Positions 1 to 11,914 of a stretch of DNA of 64,000 bases are shown piece after piece. Positions within the stretch are counted from its first letter, which is position 1, and the number at the start of each line of letters is the position of its first letter. Both the position numbers and the translations under genes were made by a program. The notes under the pieces are model-generated. The model made no database searches. It saw only the letters and a program-made list of their open reading frames with translations, and had not been told where the DNA came from. The DNA is from Kondoa malvinella. Taxonomy: Eukaryota > Basidiomycota > Agaricostilbomycetes > Agaricostilbales > Kondoaceae. Where the stretch lies: NCBI GenBank assembly GCA_039545315.1, contig BCIM01000005.1, forward strand, positions 560,609 to 624,608, written 5' to 3'.

Positions 1-3000
1 CAGCCTGGAGGAGTATTGATGCTGCGTCTGCCTTAGCAAATGACCGAATGCAAGTAATCTTATACATACTTCGCTGACAGATTATGTGTGCTTGCAGATT
101 TGGTAGGATGCAGAATGGTCTTTTCGAAGATGGCCTACAGGGATTGTCAGCACGAATACTGCTTTCCCAGGGAGCAGCGTACGAAGTTGCCGGCGTTATC
201 GAAGACAGATAGTGACTCGATAAGAGTTGCTGATTCTTGGTAAGCTGAGAATAAGCAGCATCGGCTTCAGCAAGCAAGCAAGCCCGCTGTTGTAAAGATG
301 CCGATGTATTGCCGACTTGGAGCAGTTCGGTAGCTAGTCTGAAGCTATTGAGACTTGTTGTGGAGTTGAGCGTTGCTACAGCCTCGTCGAGCTGACCGCT
401 CATCGACTGAATATCTGCTTGCAAACACAGAGCTCTTGCTTGAATAGGATGGCCGTTAAATTGCTGAGCTATTGATATCGCTTGCGTAATAAAGTATAGA
501 GCGGGTTTGGGTGACCCTTGCAACACATAAAGATGCGAGAGCCTCAAATAAGACATAATCAAGGACTGACACACGATGGTGAGCGCATTTCTTCTCTCGT
601 CGCCAGTGTCAACTTACATATACCAGCGACATGCCCATTCGCCGTGTGTTATGATGAGATGCTAGACGGACCGCGGCTTGTGCTGCTGGAGGCAGGGCGG
701 GCAATTCTGGTGAGGCCTCCGCGCTCTCGAACAGCAGATTTTCGGTAGTTGTATTTGCAATTGTTGAGGCAGAGGGCGTCAGCCGTGAGAGGTTATGAAC
801 CGCTCTACCGTAAAGCTTGACGGATTGAAGACTATTTGTTATAGCCGAGTGAAGACCGCCCTGGTGCATATTAGCCAGAAGTAGGCTACAATCATTTCAC
901 GCACTCTCGATAGTTGGACAGACGAGTTGGCTCCGTAAGCTGCCCCGAGGACAGCAGTAGAAGCGACTTGGTGAGTTATCCTGTCGCGGACCTGCTTGTG
1001 TTGAGGGTTCCGTAGACCTTCGTAAGCTTGCTGTGCTTCTCCCAGTATACGCTCGCTGCAATAGTCGCATGAGCGAGTTCTTAGCATTGGCATTGGCATG
1101 AAGGCTGACCACCGCAATGCATCGTCGCTGTGAGCTGCGTGCTCGGCGATTGCTAAGAACATCCGAGTCTCCAGCTCTGGTGGCGTGGTGAAGCTGGAAG
1201 ATTGCCTTGACGCATGAGAAGAAGCTGCTGTGAGGAGGGAGCCGGCTTTGTAGTGCAGACCCAATTGAAGATACTCTTGAGCGAGATCGACAGAGCTAGA
1301 TATGAAGGCTGTCGTATGAACAGCATAATGAGCGGTGCAGTCATAAGCCAAAAAATGGGTCGTTATCATACCTTCAAATTTCGCGCGATCATGGCCATGA
1401 TCGGCTGCAAGTTTGCGTATACATCTGAGATAGTCAATGCGCAGCGCAGTGTGTCCAAGAGCTTGCAGCATATCGGCCATCACACCTGCAGGCGCATCAG
1501 CAACTAATCAATGATAGACCTCCAGCACGCACCTAGTTGGTCCAAGAATTTCGTTGTACTATATGACGCTGACAGTGATGCTTCCCCTAGACCTGAATGC
1601 CCATTAATCTTTCGAGTGCTCTTTTGAGGAGGTGTTCTTAAGTCTGCAAATGGTTGAGATCAGTACAGTCTGGACATCTTGGACGACAAGCTACCTTGTA
1701 AAGTCCGGGACGCAGCTTTTTTGGCTCGAGGTGTTTTCGGTGTAGCAAGAGAGCTAGCAGAGATCGATTTGGTGACAGGCGCGACTTGTTCTGGTGAAAG
1801 TTTGCTGGGCGAGCCAACAGGCAAAGAAGATTCTAGAGCATGGATTGCCGATTGGGCAGCGTCAAACACCCTGGTCGGACTACAATCAGACTGCCCATGA
1901 AGCAGATGAGCAACTGAAATATGTGCAGAAGCAACAAGGTGCGGTATCTCGGATGCGAGTTTAGCGTCTTGGCCAAAGTCCTGCTTTGGCGTAAGCAATG
2001 TGATTCCATCTCAGACCGAAACGCTGACCTCCTTTGTAGTCAAAGTGATGATCTCTTGCGATACATGATCAAAATCGATAATTATGCTTGTATTACAGCT
2101 CAGGTCGAGTTGCGCAACCAAAGTCCTGAGATACACGTAAGCCTATGATTATCGCCTCGGGGCGAGCAGCTTACCTTGCGCGTCGCAAAGGGAAGATATC
2201 GGCAGAGTAGATTTTTTCAAGCTCTGCAAGGAGTAGCGAAACAGCATCTTGTGCTTCTTTCTTGTGTAGACTCTGATCGAAAGCGGCAATCTGTTCTTCC
2301 CAAAGCAGGCCAACAGTCGCGGGCTGCATCGCTGCTTCCGATAATATCTTGGCAATAGAGCACTCCGCGGCTGGACGCATTAGATCCAACACAGCTATCC
2401 GAGTGCTTCTCTTTATGCTCTTCGAAAGTGCAGGTGTCTTTTCCTCTATGCATGATTTGTCCGTTTGCCCGTCGAATTGTTCGTAGACAGAAGCAGGGCG
2501 AGATTTGATAGCATGAACGTAGGTCTCGAAGGCATCCTTCCGAGTTATGATCAGCTGGGTACAATATACAGTAGAGTACAACCTTACCTGCTTTTCGCCG
2601 ATGCCATACAAACAGCTGGCAAGGAATTCCAATCGGTTGATGAGAGAGGTACGCAGGGATTCAGAGTCAGCGTGACCAGGAAAGACCTCCAGAGCATCTT
2701 GCGCTATTGTACAAGACCGCCGAACGAAACGAACAGCCGTCGAGTCGCCATTCGTTCCATCTAGTATTTGTCGAGCCATACCGCCCATGTTGTAGAATGC
2801 GGTAGAGACACATCGAGCGAAATGAAAAGAGTGAAGCTGGCCGGAAGGAGTAGTGATCAAAGGCGTCGTTCGAGATAGGTAACCGTATGCTTTGTTGGAT
2901 GATCTGGGTAGTGCGAGACGGGCAAGATGCAGCAACGTGTCAATAGCACCACCTTGCAATGCTTCGAAATCTTCTGAAGGCGTTTCCGGCTAAAACCAGC

Positions 3001-4712
3001 ATCAGCATGTAAAGTATGCTTGAGGTGATACTCACTCTGGGACATTTCTCGACACATGCTGACAGCATATCCAACACTTTGCACAATACATCGCGCTCCT
3101 CCTTGGACACTTCCTTTTTCTCTTTGAGACCCTTGAATGAAGCACTTCTAAGTCTTTCCAGATTCTCTGATCCTGTACAGGCAAATTCTCCTAACCAGCC
3201 GCATGACCCCAACAGGTTCTCGGCTGGAAAAGGGGCGGAAGACTTTCTCCATCGATCCAGTAGCATGCTCGAGCTGAGAAGATCTGATTCCGCCGTAGCC
3301 GGCACCCCACTTTTGGTCAATTCAGTTGCAGTCCGAGAGACGAATTCAATTAGTTGAAGATTATCGAGTCGCCTGCCTATTTGAAGTAATGTTTGATTGA
3401 CGACCTGGAAATGCTTTTCGTGTTGGGACAGGAAAGCGAGATTGGTGAACGACTCGAAAAGCGAGAGGAAAGCGGTAGCGCCGAAAGATTTGATAGGACC
3501 ATTGAGTAGGCCTTCCGACCGAAAGTAGAGCACGACGACTTTTTTGACCTGATCCCAAAATGCTTCGATGCGTTTCTTGTCCATTTCGTTAGGAGTATCG
3601 GTGGAGACAAAGGCGCTAGTATTTGAGAAACAGGAACAGGCAAACAGGCGGACTTGAAGAGTTTGAAGTGGATCGGGCTTATCTTCTAGAGCTTCTAAAG
3701 TCGCCGTTGATTTGAGAATGAGCGAATAGATTGCCATCAGTAGAGCATCGGCTTTCTTAGTATCTTGACAATCTTGCTTCCATTGTAGAACCGTATCCTT
3801 CGAACCGAGAAGCAGTATTGACGCAAGTTTGCTCATCAATAGCTTCCAATTTGTTGCAGTGTCAGCTGCTGCTCGTAGTACAGTTGCGAGAAGCTGGAAT
3901 TGCGTCGCCAATACCAAAATGGCCACTTCTGGAGTTTGCTGCTCTAGTGGTGGCAGAGGAACGCGAAGAGCTTCATGCGGCGCCTTGATAGACAGGCCTG
4001 TCCCATCACTTCCGCACAGTTGCCGTAGTGCAGAGGACAAAGAGATAAGCTCCGCGAGCGCGAGGTCGTACTACAACAGTCTGAGTATTTGTAAGCTGGA
4101 CGTAGCTGTCTACGCTACCTGTTTGAGTTCCACAAGCAGACCGCACATCGTACTAGCTGCCTTCTCGACATTCACCCTGGCCGTGACTGCTACGTCGGCG
4201 GCAGTTGCATTGATTTCGCGAAGACTCGCCAGTGCTGCTGACGCTTTGGCGACCTGAGTTCTGATTTGACTTGGACTCTTTGAGCGATCACTGCCGCTTG
4301 GGACTGGAGATCCACTAGGACCGCTTGTTGCAGTCGCCGGAGCTTTCAAGGGATTCGTCAAGAAGGACAAGACAGCGTTGATGGTACGCATATGCTGCGC
4401 CGGACTGATTGATTTGACAGGTTCAACATTTTGATCAGGCAAGACTTTTGGCGCTTTTGAGCTCGCTGCCTTTGTTCTGGGTATAGCTGTGCGTTTCACA
4501 GGCTTTGCATCTGCTACTGAAAGCGTGGAAATTCCAGCAGAGAGGGTATCAACAGTTGCATTGCCAGAACGCGTCGAGCGTGTGCGAGTGGTCGGAGCTG
4601 GTGCTACGGCTGGCTTTGCACGCGTTCTTGAGCTCATCCAAGCTGGGGGCGAGTGCACGGACTTGCTAGACAAGAGGCAAGCGGTCAATGTTTTTGAATC
4701 AAACAACCACAT
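1..4712 (-). CDS. ESP1: Separase-like protein, N-terminal part (partial at left edge)
   Basis: Separase is the cysteine protease that cleaves cohesin at anaphase. Only the N-terminal helical-repeat region is in the window; the catalytic C-terminus lies beyond position 1. The reading frame begins with a Ser/Thr/Pro/Arg-rich segment, followed after an intron near 4066-4112 by long helical repeats (LKQ-YDLALAELISL, then several TPR-like helices through 2171-2959 and 839-1483, with ADMLQALGHTALRIDYLRCIRKL near 1480). This order of a short disordered head and a long TPR-like array fits fungal separases (Cut1/BimB). The first ATG is at 4712; a second in-frame ATG at 4637 (MSSRTRAK) is an equally good start and leaves more room for the promoter shared with the divergent gene at 4811. 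Family assignment is by pattern, not by the protease domain, which cannot be seen here. Confidence 0.65.
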
Positions 4713-4810
4713 TCCGCCAAGTGGTGTCCAGACTCCACAGCCTCTGGTATCTTCTCATTCTCGTTGGTCGTCGACAGTTTTCGTCAATTCACAAGCACAA
4801 CTTCTCACAT

Positions 4811-6028
4811 ATGAATCACATCTCTGCCTTCACGACCTTGGAAGAAATTGATAGAGCTTATCCAAGAGTCGAACTTGCAAAGGGAGACGGAAGTACCGCT
4901 CTATCGATTTGGCCCAGTATCGCAAATCACTGTTTTGCGTTGGTGTGTTCCGAAGATCAAGAGTGTATGGTTCTGCGCGAGGTCTTTTATCGACCTTACA
5001 CGAACTATAACGGAAGGGTTTGGCAACCTTCCGTCGACTCCAGATTCATTCGTTCTCTCGATCGTATCAGATCACATGTTCAATATGTGTTGATCGAAAG
5101 TCAACATTACCCTGCGCTTGTTGAAAACCGCCCGCAACACGAATCACCCACTATAATTGTGACGACTCAGTTACATGCACCTTACGAAGTGATTCGACAA
5201 CGGATCCTCGCATCGAGCTCAACTTACGCGGATAGCGACAGAGACGAAGACATCTCCGAACTATGTGGTCTTATTTCATCAATGATTGCAAGCTATTTTC
5301 ATGAATTGATGCATCTGATTCTTCTCTTCGTACGTTGATCTGCAGGTATTACAAGTCAGATGCTCACTGTCATTGCTCGTTCATGCAGAAGCATCCTTAT
5401 GCAAGCACTCCGGAGCGTGTATACGGACGATTTTGGACTATGAGGAAAGCAGGAAGAGGCGAAGGAGGAGAGACCATTGAGGATGTACTCATGGGAGGAA
5501 CAATCATGCCCGTTATTAACCGTGTGTCTCATTTTCTGCCTCACTGCTTGAAGACTTATCCTTTGACCAGAATCGCGTTGGGTGGTACTGGCCCGGACGA
5601 GTGACTTTGTGGATTTGCGCTTTGGTTGGAGAAGAATGAGAAGCGCAACAGCCAGACAATTCGCAGCTGACATCGGCAACGACTTCTTACCATCTCTGCC
5701 CTGCTTCACGCCGGACGACCCTCGAATCATACTGTCAACCGATATCACTCGCGACAACCCGCTTTGCAATCATTCCACCTCATTATTTGAACCCAATCAC
5801 CCCGCTACGCCATATCGCCAAAAAGACACAACCATAATTGGCAGAGAACGCACAATCTCTACCGACTCTGATTTGACCAGAACACCTCTATCAAACCCTT
5901 TCATAGAAGAACCAGTAGAAAGAATGCGCCAACACACTATCGAAGAGATAGAAGCTTTGGAGCTATCCGGAATGGCGGATGGCCGGTCTCGCTTTTGGGC
6001 TGAGCCACCGCCAGGTTTTAAGGCTTGA
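4811..6028 (+). CDS. Hypothetical protein with HEXXH zincin-like motif
   Basis: Uncharacterised fungal protein. The ATG at 4811 opens MNHISAFTTLEEIDRAY; the first exon ends at 5329 and a 59-nt intron (5330-5388, GTACGT...GCAG) follows. Just before it the frame reads YFHELMHLI (codons 5300-5314), a classic HEXXH zinc-peptidase motif. The next exon carries a Gly/Glu-rich stretch (GRGEGGETIEDVLMGG), the expected position for a downstream Glu ligand as in gluzincin-like folds; this is inference. A second intron (about 5529-5577) leads to a last exon rich in Ser/Thr/Pro ending GFKA. No signal peptide or membrane segment is apparent. A likely paralog with a changed motif lies at 56028-56984. Peptidase activity is not shown by the sequence. 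Confidence 0.75.
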
Positions 6029-6120
6029 TCCTTTGTGAGAAGTACGTACTATTGTGGTCATCTAGGAAGTCCAGGCCAGCGTGGAGGCAGCAGTAGCAGG
6101 CGTACGAGGCAAAGGGAGAA

Positions 6121-6451
6121 AAGCAGGACAAGAAGTGTTTTAACAAAAGCATGCCTCGACACTCAAAGAACAGGACAAGCTCTCCAGGTCAGTGTTGAGC
6201 TGATGCCGTCGTCTCGAGCGCTGAACGAGCTGCTTTGGGCTGTACGTCCACGAGACCCTTCCAAAATCTCGTCTGACGTTGATTGTATAGACGGAAGCAA
6301 GAAACAGCGATTGAATGGTGAAAGCTTTCTCAATGTCGACAGCTGCGTAGTGAGTCTCCCGAAACGATGCGGCAGCTTCGATGGGCTGATGTCTGCGACT
6401 TAGCTCTGCCTTGGAAGGGCTCGCGAACCTCGAGTGTGCCCTGCTGGTCAT
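6121..6451 (+). pseudogene. Truncated copy of the NOSIP gene 5' end
   Basis: This block repeats 10371-10727 in the same orientation. It holds 30 nt of leader, exon 1 (ATG at 6151), exon 2, exon 3 and the first 48 nt of exon 4, then stops matching right after the codons for CPAGH. Exons match the intact gene at about 174 of 175 positions, with one synonymous change, while introns 2 and 3 differ at roughly one site in five. Intron 1 has lost about 26 nt including its branch site and AG acceptor, so reading through it meets a TGA after MPRHSKNRTSSPGQC. No RING domain follows. It is therefore a broken gene fragment unless an unusual acceptor in the CTCGAG inside exon 2 is used. Confidence 0.85.
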
Positions 6452-7774
6452 GGACATTTCAGCACGGAAGGTTTGCGCATAGCTACACCAAGGGCATGTG
6501 GGTATTAGTACAGTGTATAGGCATAGTAGAGGTCTCGGTGAAAGGTTCTAGAACAGTCTCGGAGTCTCTGGCAAGTAGCTGGTGGATATATGAAGAGCTG
6601 CTCGAATATTGTAATTGGGCAATGCAAGGCATGCAACGACGACTTGCACAGATGTACATTCATTCAATTCACGGTTTACGCTCTTATTATCTGTTTCTTT
6701 CTACTTTCCACTTCTCAGGCAGCTAGACCAGCAGCCTGCGAGTCAAACAGACTCTCTTTCATTTCTTTCCTCTCTTGCCCGTGAATGTGTCTATCCCTTG
6801 ATAAGAAGGCGATTATAGACTGTCTTAGTGCATTAGAAGGGTCGTGTGACGGCTGGATGCGGCAGTGGATGCTGTGAAAGGCTCAAACAAGGCAAGCACC
6901 TATTAATGACTTCGCTACTCTGCAACTGTTGCGCAGTCTGTTTGAGCAGCTGCAAGAGCGTAGATCTCTTGCTTGCATATAGGCTTTCAATGTCTTCAAG
7001 GGCACAGACGGGAGCTCCTCGAGAATAGGTCTTCGGCAGTCAGGACAAATAGAAAGAAGGAGAAGCAGGCACGGTTATGAGTGAAAGATCTGATTGCATG
7101 TAGAGCGCAGATTCACTTGACATGTAAATTGATGAGAACTTCGTTCCGCAGGCTGATGTCTAGCGGCCCGACATGAACGAAGAATTTCATCAGAGCGTTC
7201 ACGTTTTTCAGCATACAGGGGAGCTCAGCCATGTATAGCACGAAGACAATTGCGAAAAGCTCGGTAAGGCCATAAACAATCTTCTATGTCTTGCAGGCAT
7301 GTTGTATCCGACATTGTCATGCTTGGAGTTCCACAGCGCGTCAATTGGATGATGAGGCGATAGCGACAAAAGAGACATCTCGATGCAAGACAGGTTGACT
7401 GCGCTGTAGCCAGACTGAGAAGACTACAGTGATCTCAAATTCAACAAGCCTATCATTACTTTGTTGCTGCTTACAATAGACTACAGTACTGAACAAATCC
7501 ACCGCGAACATGAGACCATGGCTGTTCTTGCTTATCCCTTGACTGGACCGCAGTAAGCTGAATCATGTTAATGCTGAATGTAAGCTAGTAGCCTAGCAGA
7601 CCGTCGAAGCGAGCTTTCACAGCGATGTCTTTCGCGTTTCGACAAGGTGAGATCCTCCATTCAAACTGGCGAGCAGCTTCAGGATCATTAATGACAGTGT
7701 ATGGGGGAAGACTTACGCAGTGTCAGGTCAAAGTTCTCCGATACCAGAATCCGACTCAATTCCCAGCAGAGCTC
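6452..7774. other. No gene recognised
   Basis: About 1.3 kb between the NOSIP fragment and the small membrane-protein gene. Open frames are short, lack splice partners that would extend them, and resemble nothing I recognise. It may hold 3' untranslated sequence of the minus-strand gene at 7775. Confidence 0.5.
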
Positions 7775-7990
7775 TCATTTCGTCTTTTCTTTTTGCCCTT
7801 TGGGTACAGCGGCTTGACACATAGGCATGTCAACCCTTGACCTATGCTTCTGAAAACGCGATTGCTCACCTTGACCAGCTGGAACTTCGGGGTCCCAAGA
7901 TGCTTCTGGGGTTGCCATGAAATACAGCGCTACGCAGAGGAATGCTAGGACGCCAGAGCCGAAGAGGACCATAGGCGAGGCTCCAAACAT
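7775..7990 (-). CDS. Small single-pass membrane protein, unknown
   Basis: Two-exon gene. The ATG at 7990 begins MFGASPMVLFGSGVLAFLCV, a near N-terminal hydrophobic segment that continues into ALYFMATPEASWDPEVPAGQ; a GTGAGC...CAAG intron then joins to AAVPKGQKEKTK and a TGA at 7775. The product is about 53 residues, with a single membrane span and a basic tail. I do not recognise the family. An upstream coding exon cannot be excluded because the frame is open before the ATG. It sits tail to head with the methyltransferase gene on the same strand and inside the segment bounded by the NOSIP repeats. Confidence 0.55.
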   Translation of the reverse strand: MFGASPMVLFGSGVLAFLCVALYFMATPEASWDPEVPAGQGEQSRFQKHRSRVDMPMCQAAVPKGQKEKTK

Positions 7991-8190
7991 TGCACGAGAG
8001 CAAGCAAGTCGCTGGTTATGGATTGACCTGTTTCGACTGTCAGCGCCCTTTTTGGTGCCGCAGATCCGCTCAACGTAGCAATGTACCATACAATACAGTA
8101 CGGCTTCAGACCCAGCTCGCTTGCAAATGGCCTTCGAATCTCTCCCGCAATGAATATTTGCAATTGTGTGGCATGCATATGTACATTAGA

Positions 8191-9370
8191 TCAAGCCTTG
8201 CGCTTCCAGACAGATGTAATCTCTCTGCCGTTCTCGTTACCCTTTGAAACGTTAGCTGGAGTTTCTTGGTATACTCGACTAGGTTACCGAATGAGCTATC
8301 TAGGTAAAAAGCGGGAAACGTAGAAAAGCGCACTCGAAATTGGATGACAAGACTTCTGCGTATGCTTCAGGCGATACGCTGAATGGTGGTCCTATCTATT
8401 CGTGAGCTGCGGTCTAGTCGTCATGGATCGGCCTCACCTCCAGTCCTTCCGCCGTCTATCGGGAACATACCACAGATGAGCAGGCCACCGGGTTTGATGA
8501 GGCCAGCGTATCTTTCGCCCCATTTACGTCTAAGTGATGGCTGAATAGCGCAAAAGAAGCTATTCCCATGATGGTGTCAGTCTGCTACTGGGCATTAGAT
8601 GGGAGCAAGAACTCACGTCCAGTCGTAAGCTAGACTGTAGGATCCTTCGACATCTGTAGGCTCGAAGAAGTCCATCTGCTTGAAAGAAACGTTCGCTGAA
8701 ACCCAATATCGTCAGCCTTGTGCTCAAATTCTGGTACAGTGACATGCAAGGAGCGTTCTCTTGTGCTTTGGTGAACTATTGTACGAATTAGCTTTATTGG
8801 CAACATCTCGCAGAAAGGGACGCGACCTCTCTAGCTGCTTCTACTGCTGTTGGCGAAATTTCCACTCCTTCCGCTTCATAGCCTTTGGTAGCTAGTAGCA
8901 GCACATCGTAGCCCTGTGTAGGGACTCAATGTTTAGCTCGTATGCAAGCAGAACAAGCACACCCTTCCGCAACCGGCTGCATAGGAATCAGCCCTTGTTC
9001 ATGGATGGAAGCCGCAGCACACACGAACAATCGCTTTGCCTCCCTTGGGGAAATCTGCTTTATCCGAATTGAGCAAGTCGACCAAAGAGGGCTAAAGGCA
9101 GATAGGTCAGTTCCCGTGTTGTTGATCGAGTACATGTGCTTACCTGACATTTGCCAGACGAATCCCACGGAGCTGTTGATACAGGAGTTGTGTAGAATGT
9201 TGAACACACAGGCAATGCTCACTTGTGCCGTTCTTCCATAGAGCGTCCCATGCTTCATATCCAAATCAGACGAAAGTAAGCAAATGGAAAGAGGGGAGCA
9301 AACGATTTCCAGTCGTGTCTGTGGCTAGACTATTGCGCATAGCTTTGACTCGCTCTTCAGCTGTAGCCAT
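8191..9370 (-). CDS. Thiopurine/thiol S-methyltransferase-like SAM-dependent methyltransferase
   Basis: Class I SAM-dependent methyltransferase of the TPMT family, expected to methylate small thiol or halide acceptors in the cytosol. Spliced order: MATAEERVKAMRNSLA (ATG 9370), PWDALWKNGTTPWD (family signature), QPSLVDLL, PKGGKAIVPGCGRGYDVLLLA (SAM-binding motif I), GYEAEGVEISPTAVEAA (acidic end of strand 2), FFEPTDVEGSYSLAYDW, FCAIQPSLRRKWGERYAG, LIKPGGLLICGMFP, GPPFSVSPEAYAEVL, and finally NGREITSVWKRKA with TGA at 8191. A 14-nt exon (8963-8976) encodes PGCGR. The other exons are also short. Substrate cannot be told from sequence. The first intron donor (GTTTGC) is weak, so the residues between TTGN and PWDA are the least certain. 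Confidence 0.8.
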
Positions 9371-10400
9371 CTTTGTGGTATTCTCCAAAGAGACCGAATG
9401 ATTGGCAAGTTTGAGACAACCTGTAGTAAAATGATCGCGACTTGGATCTGATACTTGCGCCCCGGCCGCCCACTGCATGCCGCCCTGATTAATCAGATTA
9501 TTCAAATTGTCACCGCTTTGTTATCATTACTAACTGTTCCCTAGTTACTAATCGCTCGATCAATCCGCTCCGTTCACAAGTATACCCGACGGCGAGGGAC
9601 ACAGATCTGATCAGATTATTCACCAAGCCACAGCATGGCTTTGCCCACCAATGTCCGCTTATCACGTTGACTGAAGATCTTGGCCAGCCTCTTTCCGCAG
9701 AATTCGGTAAACTCAAGTTCAATCGGAACCCCTTTGCCTTGACATACAGCGACGACAAACACAGCAAGGGATCAGGGAGACAGTGGCCCAGGTGAAGTTC
9801 GACCAGCACCGTAGAGACTCGAAGTGGGTGTACTGTAATTCGTGACACGGAGTTGAAAACAAATACCAGTTGTGTTGTAAAAGAAGGTGAAGCTGGAAGA
9901 CAAGAGAGGATACTCGGACAGCTGGACGGCGCGTCTGGGCGTAGAGCAGCACCGCTTCAGTTGATAGACACAGATCAGAGGTCCGAAGAGAAGACTGGAG
10001 TCTTCGAGCGCCTTCCAAGAGTGGCAGGGATGGATCACAGCTTTCGACATATGTAGAATGGCAGTCGTCAGTTGTGCAAAGTCGTTCGACAGCGATATGC
10101 AGCATAATTTGGCATAGAGACATGCTCAGAACAAGAGTTTAACGCCATCATGATCCGAATCACGGAGCGAAGGGATTTAAGTCCCTCTATTTGGTCGACC
10201 TGTATACAGCATTCAAGGGAAGAGTACTACAGTCAAGCCAGAACAACTGTCCGATCTTCGTTCCAAGACAGCCAGCGAGAATTCTGAAAACGAGACAGCA
10301 GCAGCAGCAGTCTTCTCTTTTATTCGGACAGCAGTCAAAGGCAGCGCACAACAGATTCAGGACATCGCGAAAGCAGGACAAGAAGTGTTTTAACAAAAGC
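9371..10400. other. Intergenic, divergent promoter region of methyltransferase and NOSIP genes
   Basis: One kilobase between two divergent start codons. Open frames here lack ATG starts or recognisable domains. A short CAG repeat lies near 10296-10310. The last 30 nt before the NOSIP ATG are copied exactly at 6121-6150. Confidence 0.5.
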
Positions 10401-11772
10401 ATGCCTCGACACTCAAAGAACAGGACAAGCTCTCCAGGTCAGTGTTGAGCTGATCGCCGCTGTCTCGCAAAGCTGACTATATTGCTAGTTGTCTCGAGCG
10501 CTGAACGTGCTGCTTTGGGCTGTACGTCCGCCAGACTTCTTGCACGATTTCGCCTGACATTGTATAGACGGAAGCAAGAAACAGCGATTGAATGGTGAAA
10601 GCTTTCTCAATGTCGACAGCTGCGTAGTGGGTCCCTCGGCTTGATGCAGAGCTTCGGTAGGCTGATGTCTGCGACTTAGCTCTGCCTTGGAAGGGCTCGC
10701 GAACCTCGAGTGTGCCCTGCTGGTCATCTCTATTGTCATGTGAGACTTCATATCCCATCTGTCGACTGTGCTAATTCCCCAAATTACATAGGAATGCATC
10801 CTCTCTTCTCTCTTATCGCAAAAGAATGACATTAAGCGCCATCAAGTCCTGATTGAAAAGATGAAGCAACAAGAAGAAGCTGAACGGGCTTTAGCGAGGG
10901 AAGCTGCTAGAGAAAGAGTATTGCAAGACTTTGAGAAGACGCAAACTGTAGGAGGGAGCAGCGTAATTGCTACGTCAAAGTACAAGTCGGCGGCTGGTGA
11001 TGGGACAGAGCGAGGTGTAAAGAGAAAGTTTGAGATGGACGGTGATCAGGTTGAGAAGCTTGTTGCAGAGTCTGAAGAGCGCGCTTTGAGGCAGTTGGAA
11101 ACTGAGCAGGTGCGCAACAGAACTTATGCTTGAGCTTTGCTTATATGTGGTCATCGTCGTGTGCAGGCCGAAGCTAGGAAAACCAAGCTCCCTTCCTTCT
11201 GGCTGCCGTCGCTCACACCTGATTCCGGCCCTTCAAAACTAATGGAAGAACCAAAGCTTTCCACTTTATGCAAGGCATCCGATCCACCTCATCCAATAAC
11301 GTACGCTCACTTCCTGCTTCTGATTCACGCTAATGGTGTAGTAGACTGAAATCCCTCACCGAAGTCCGATTCGCGACAGACGAAACCAATGTCAAAACAG
11401 ACGCGCCTTTCATTTGCTGGACATGTCGAAAACCACTCACGAACAACGGCAAGACTTATATCCTCAATCCGTGCGGTCATGTTCTATGGTTAGTGACAAT
11501 TACTGCGTCTCGGACTTGTTCTGATGTTCAGTGTGCACATTGACAGTTCAACATGCGTAGACTCGCTATGTAGAAAAGAAGAGAAATGTGCCACGTGCGA
11601 TAAAGAGGTTAAGAACCTTAAAGGTCTAGCCAAAGGTAGTGGTTTCATTGAGATTAAGCGAGAAGGTAAGTATTGAATGATGTATTTGGTCCAAGCTGAT
11701 AGATGAGCAGGTACTGGATATGCCAGCGGTGGACAAGCTGAAGCAAAGAGATTTGAAGTCGCTTTCCAATAG
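10401..11772 (+). CDS. NOSIP-like nuclear RING/U-box E3 ligase homolog
   Basis: Homolog of nitric oxide synthase-interacting protein, a conserved eukaryotic U-box/RING ubiquitin ligase linked to the spliceosome in animals. Exons spliced by hand give MPRHSKNRTSSP at the N-terminus (the family's TRHSKN start), SSAERAALGYGSKKQRL, then the first zinc/U-box region FLNVDSCVLCLGRAREPRVC, PAGHLYCHECILSSLLSQKN, DIKRHQ, a charged coiled stretch, FWLPSLTP, LKSLTEVRF, and a second complete C3HC4 RING: CWTC, CGH, CSTC and CATC pairs. It ends GTGYASGGQAEAKRFEVAFQ at 11772, also a family hallmark. Eight or more exons, introns of about 45-60 nt. Its first four exons are duplicated at 6121-6451. Family identification is strong; its role in fungi is inferred from orthology. 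Confidence 0.9.
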
Positions 11773-11914
11773 AGGTAGGCTGATGTAGCCAGTGAAAATG
11801 AATGCTCGGAGCTGATCTGATTCAACAGGTGTCCAACATTCGCGTAAGCGAAAAAAAAAATGAAGCTATATGTACCAATGTGCAAGCCTCATTATATCCA
11901 TACAAGTCTGCATA

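Noticed and set aside
10191..10448. Open frame across the NOSIP leader and exon 1
   Set aside because: It starts with TTG, reads through the exon-1 donor, and only its end (MPRHSKNRTSSPG) is real coding sequence of NOSIP.
6121..10727. LTR retrotransposon or DNA transposon flanked by repeats
   Set aside because: The repeats are gene exons with introns, there is no TG...CA end structure, no transposase or reverse transcriptase between them, and the segment holds ordinary genes.
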